Shown piece by piece: positions 62,087 through 64,000 of a stretch of DNA of 64,000 nucleotides. The stretch spans positions 1 to 64,000 of the forward strand of contig CAADWX010000014.1 in the NCBI GenBank assembly GCA_900752905.1. Direction: 5' to 3'. The stretch is from Bacilli bacterium (GTDB taxonomy: Bacteria; Bacillota_I; Bacilli_A; RF39; UBA660). The stretch's first letter is position 1, and every line of letters begins with the position of its first letter. The position numbers and the translations under genes are program-made. The notes beneath the pieces were generated by a model, which was not told the origin of the DNA, ran no database searches, and saw only the letters and a list, made by a program, of their open reading frames with translations.

Positions 62087-62768
62087 TTCTGTTTCCACAA
62101 TTTGCACAAAATTGAGCATCAACTGGATTTACAGCAGAACAAGTTGGACAAGTTTTTACCTGTGGTTGAACAGGAGCTTGTGGAGCAACTTGAGGTTGCA
62201 CTGGTTGTTGATATGTTTGTTGCATTGGTTGAACGTTCATTTGTGGTTGCACTGGTTGAGTATACATTGGTTGTTGTGGTTGAGCATTCATTTGTGGTTG
62301 ATTATACATAGGTTGTTGCATTGGTTGATTATATGCTGGTTGTTGGTATTGTCCAACAGACATTCCAAGATATTGAGATTTTCCAAATGCTAAAATTGGT
62401 AAACCTACAAATGGGAAGAACCAAATTAAAACACCAAATCCTGCACTCTTACCAAATTTTTCTGCAACTTTAATATAAGTCATTAAAAGTCCTACTGGAG
62501 CAACTAAAAATACAAGGGCTAAATACCACATAGGAGCTTCTGCAACTTGAATTAAAACTATATAATTGTATACAGGTATAATTGAAGCCCATCCTGGTCT
62601 TCCTGCTTTCTTAAACAATTTCCACATTGCAACAATTTGAACTACAACAATTGCCATACATATTATCCAAAAAGCAACTCCAAAAGCTGCTAATCCAGCA
62701 AATGCACCAGCTACATCACTTGAATTATCTGCATATGTTGTACTGTAATCATAGTAATCGTAACTCAT
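62082..62768 (-). CDS. DUF5684 membrane protein with Pro/Gln repeats and zinc ribbon
   Basis: 228 aa. Four hydrophobic helices (about 20-130) with the DUF5684 pattern WKLFKKAGRPGWASIIPVYN. Then come about 70 residues of Pro/Gln/Met repeats (QPMYNQPQMNAQPQQP) and a C-terminal zinc ribbon CPTCSAVNPVDAQFCANCG. AAGGAGGAG lies before the ATG. The repeat tract is internally redundant in DNA (62200-62340), so its length may vary. Function unknown; possibly an adaptor at the membrane. Confidence 0.78.
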   Translation of the reverse strand: MSYDYYDYSTTYADNSSDVAGAFAGLAAFGVAFWIICMAIVVVQIVAMWKLFKKAGRPGWASIIPVYNYIVLIQVAEAPMWYLALVFLVAPVGLLMTYIKVAEKFGKSAGFGVLIWFFPFVGLPILAFGKSQYLGMSVGQYQQPAYNQPMQQPMYNQPQMNAQPQQPMYTQPVQPQMNVQPMQQTYQQPVQPQVAPQAPVQPQVKTCPTCSAVNPVDAQFCANCGNRI

Positions 62769-62865
62769 TTTTTTCTCCTCCTTAAATCTATAAGTAGTTT
62801 CCTACTATCAACATAAGTATATCATAAATTTTTAAATTTACATATATAAATTTAAAAAATTTGTC

Positions 62866-62893
62866 AAATAAAGAAAGGCATTATTGCCTTTCT
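62866..62893 (-). terminator. Terminator of smc
   Basis: Minus strand: GAAAGGCA-ATA-ATGCCTTTC followed by TTTATTT, at the smc stop. Confidence 0.75.
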
Positions 62894-64000
62894 TCTAATT
62901 TAACACTTACTAATTTACTTACTCCAGATTCTTGCATTGTTATTCCATATAAAACATCAGCATATTCCATTGTTTTTTTCTTATGCGTAATTAATATAAA
63001 TTGAGTCTTATCTTTTAATGAAATTATATATTTACCAAAACTATCTACATTAACCTCATCAAGAGCTGCTTCTACTTCATCTAAAATACAAAATGGAACT
63101 GGTCTTGATTTTAATATAGCAAATAAAAGACTTATTGCTGTAAATGTTTTTTCACCACCTGATAAAAGTGAAATACTAGTTAATTTTTTTCCAGGAGGTG
63201 ATGCGACAATTTCAACTCCAGTTTCTAAAATATTAGCAGGATCTGTTAATTTTAAATCTGCGTCTCCTCCTTTAAAAAGTTGTTTAAACGTTTCTTTAAA
63301 ATTATCTTTTATTGTTTTAAATGACTCAGTAAACTCTTTTTCCATTACTAAATCCATTTCTTTTATAATTTCAAGAAGTGTCATTTTTGCTTGTTCTAAA
63401 TCTTCTCTTTGTTTAGATAAAAATTCATATCTTTCATTTACTCTATCAAATTCTTCTATAGCGCCTAAATTTACATTTCCTAGTTCTTTTAAGTTTCTTC
63501 TTAATATTCCAACTTTATTTCTTGCATCCGATTCAGGTATTTCTAAATGATAAGTTTCATGTGCTTTTTCGTAAGTCAAAGAATAAGATTCATTTAATTT
63601 ATTAAGTAATGTATCTAATTTAACGTCCATTCTATTGACTTCTATTTCTAGGTCTTTTAGTTCTTTATTTTTTTGATAAAATAATGAATTTTCTTTTTTA
63701 CTATTTGCTTCAAAGTCATTTAGTTCTATTGTTTTGGAGCTTTTTTCTCTTTTTTTATTTTCAAGAGAATTTTCATACTTTGTTTTTTCTTCTATTGCTT
63801 TATAGTATTCTTCCAATAATTTTTCTTCTTCTTTTTCAAGAGTATTATCTAGCATACCTTTAGTTCCATCTATATCCTGTTTAATAGAATCTAACTTTTT
63901 ATTTGATTCTATTAAGAAACCATTTTTAGTATTAATTATTTCAGTTAAATCAACTTTTTCTTTATTTATTAAATAAATTTTATTTTCAAGATTTTTATAA
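62881..64000 (-). CDS. smc: Chromosome segregation protein SMC, C-terminal part (5' end outside window)
   Basis: The frame is open from 62881 to the window end, 373 residues of the usual about 1,180. It ends with the ATPase head: signature LTSISLLSGGEKTFTAISLL, Walker B FCILDEVEAALDEVNVDSF, then KTQFILITHKKKTME. Before it lies the last part of the long coiled coil (NKKLDSIKQDIDGTKG, EKEEEKLLEEYYKAIEEKTK). The Met at 63855 is internal: codons run on in frame above it. Condenses and separates chromosomes with ScpA and ScpB. Confidence 0.95.
   Translation of the reverse strand, partial: YKNLENKIYLINKEKVDLTEIINTKNGFLIESNKKLDSIKQDIDGTKGMLDNTLEKEEEKLLEEYYKAIEEKTKYENSLENKKREKSSKTIELNDFEANSKKENSLFYQKNKELKDLEIEVNRMDVKLDTLLNKLNESYSLTYEKAHETYHLEIPESDARNKVGILRRNLKELGNVNLGAIEEFDRVNERYEFLSKQREDLEQAKMTLLEIIKEMDLVMEKEFTESFKTIKDNFKETFKQLFKGGDADLKLTDPANILETGVEIVASPPGKKLTSISLLSGGEKTFTAISLLFAILKSRPVPFCILDEVEAALDEVNVDSFGKYIISLKDKTQFILITHKKKTMEYADVLYGITMQESGVSKLVSVKLEERQ

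Noticed and set aside
1..64000. CRISPR arrays, tRNA and rRNA genes
   Set aside because: I looked through all intergenic gaps and saw no regular spacer-repeat pattern, cloverleaf or rRNA-like sequence.

Overview
The window is strongly AT-rich and uses the standard genetic code: TGA is a working stop (for example at 29445-29447) and Trp is read from TGG. Gene content points to a low-GC Gram-positive (Bacillota) with a peptidoglycan wall and the ability to make spores. The evidence is a dnaD-nth / class A PBP-recU neighbourhood laid out as in Bacilli, a rimP-nusA-rnpM-infB operon, parE-parC, YneF, VanZ, phosphoketolase, and a CotD-like spore coat gene. I cannot name the genus from sequence alone. 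Most genes lie on the minus strand. No tRNA, rRNA or CRISPR array was seen.

Layout. 1-11.4 kb holds a partial Bro-N gene, a zinc-ribbon membrane protein, trxB, a VanY-type carboxypeptidase, yneF, parC/parE, a DUF3048 lipoprotein, a YhcG/DUF1016 nuclease gene broken by an in-frame TAG, and a VanZ-like gene. 11.5-28.2 kb is a complete Wzx/Wzy-type surface-polysaccharide locus. It contains the initiating sugar transferase, four glycosyltransferase-like proteins, a HAD protein, a Wzy-like polymerase, Glf, Wzx, an ATP-grasp ligase, a DegT aminotransferase, an SDR, GalE, and a fused cytidylyltransferase/PLP enzyme. 28.3-37.4 kb holds NERD and ASCH proteins, three TIM44-like zinc-ribbon paralogues, a double-AbrB regulator with a Cys-rich partner, an MgtA-type P-type ATPase, and more zinc-ribbon membrane proteins. 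46.9-64 kb is housekeeping: an M3-type peptidase, pgsA, ffh, infB, rnpM, nusA, a shortened rimP, recU, a class A PBP, nth, dnaD, phosphoketolase, and the end of smc.

The standout is at 37.97-46.68 kb: an 8.7-kb integrative element run by a large serine recombinase, inserted inside a CotD-like spore coat gene. The 5' part of the coat gene (46686-46815) and its 3' part (37834-37969) lie on either side. They share a TGTG crossover core. Joining them across the core restores an 89-codon frame with no added or lost base. The two element ends, brought together, form an attP with 11-bp inverted arms. This is the architecture of the skin (sigK) and SPbeta (spsM) intervening elements, which are cut out during sporulation. 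The element carries a replication module (initiator-like protein, DnaB-like helicase), regulators, small HTH proteins, and two uncharacterised cargo proteins. It has no recognisable relaxase, coupling protein or capsid gene.

How the genes work together. The polysaccharide locus builds a lipid-linked repeat unit: the sugar transferase starts it, glycosyltransferases extend it, Wzx flips it and Wzy polymerises it. Galactofuranose is supplied by GalE and Glf. The amino-sugar, ATP-grasp and cytidylyltransferase enzymes probably add a modified sugar or a CDP-activated substituent. The rest is chromosome segregation, translation initiation, wall synthesis and central carbon metabolism.
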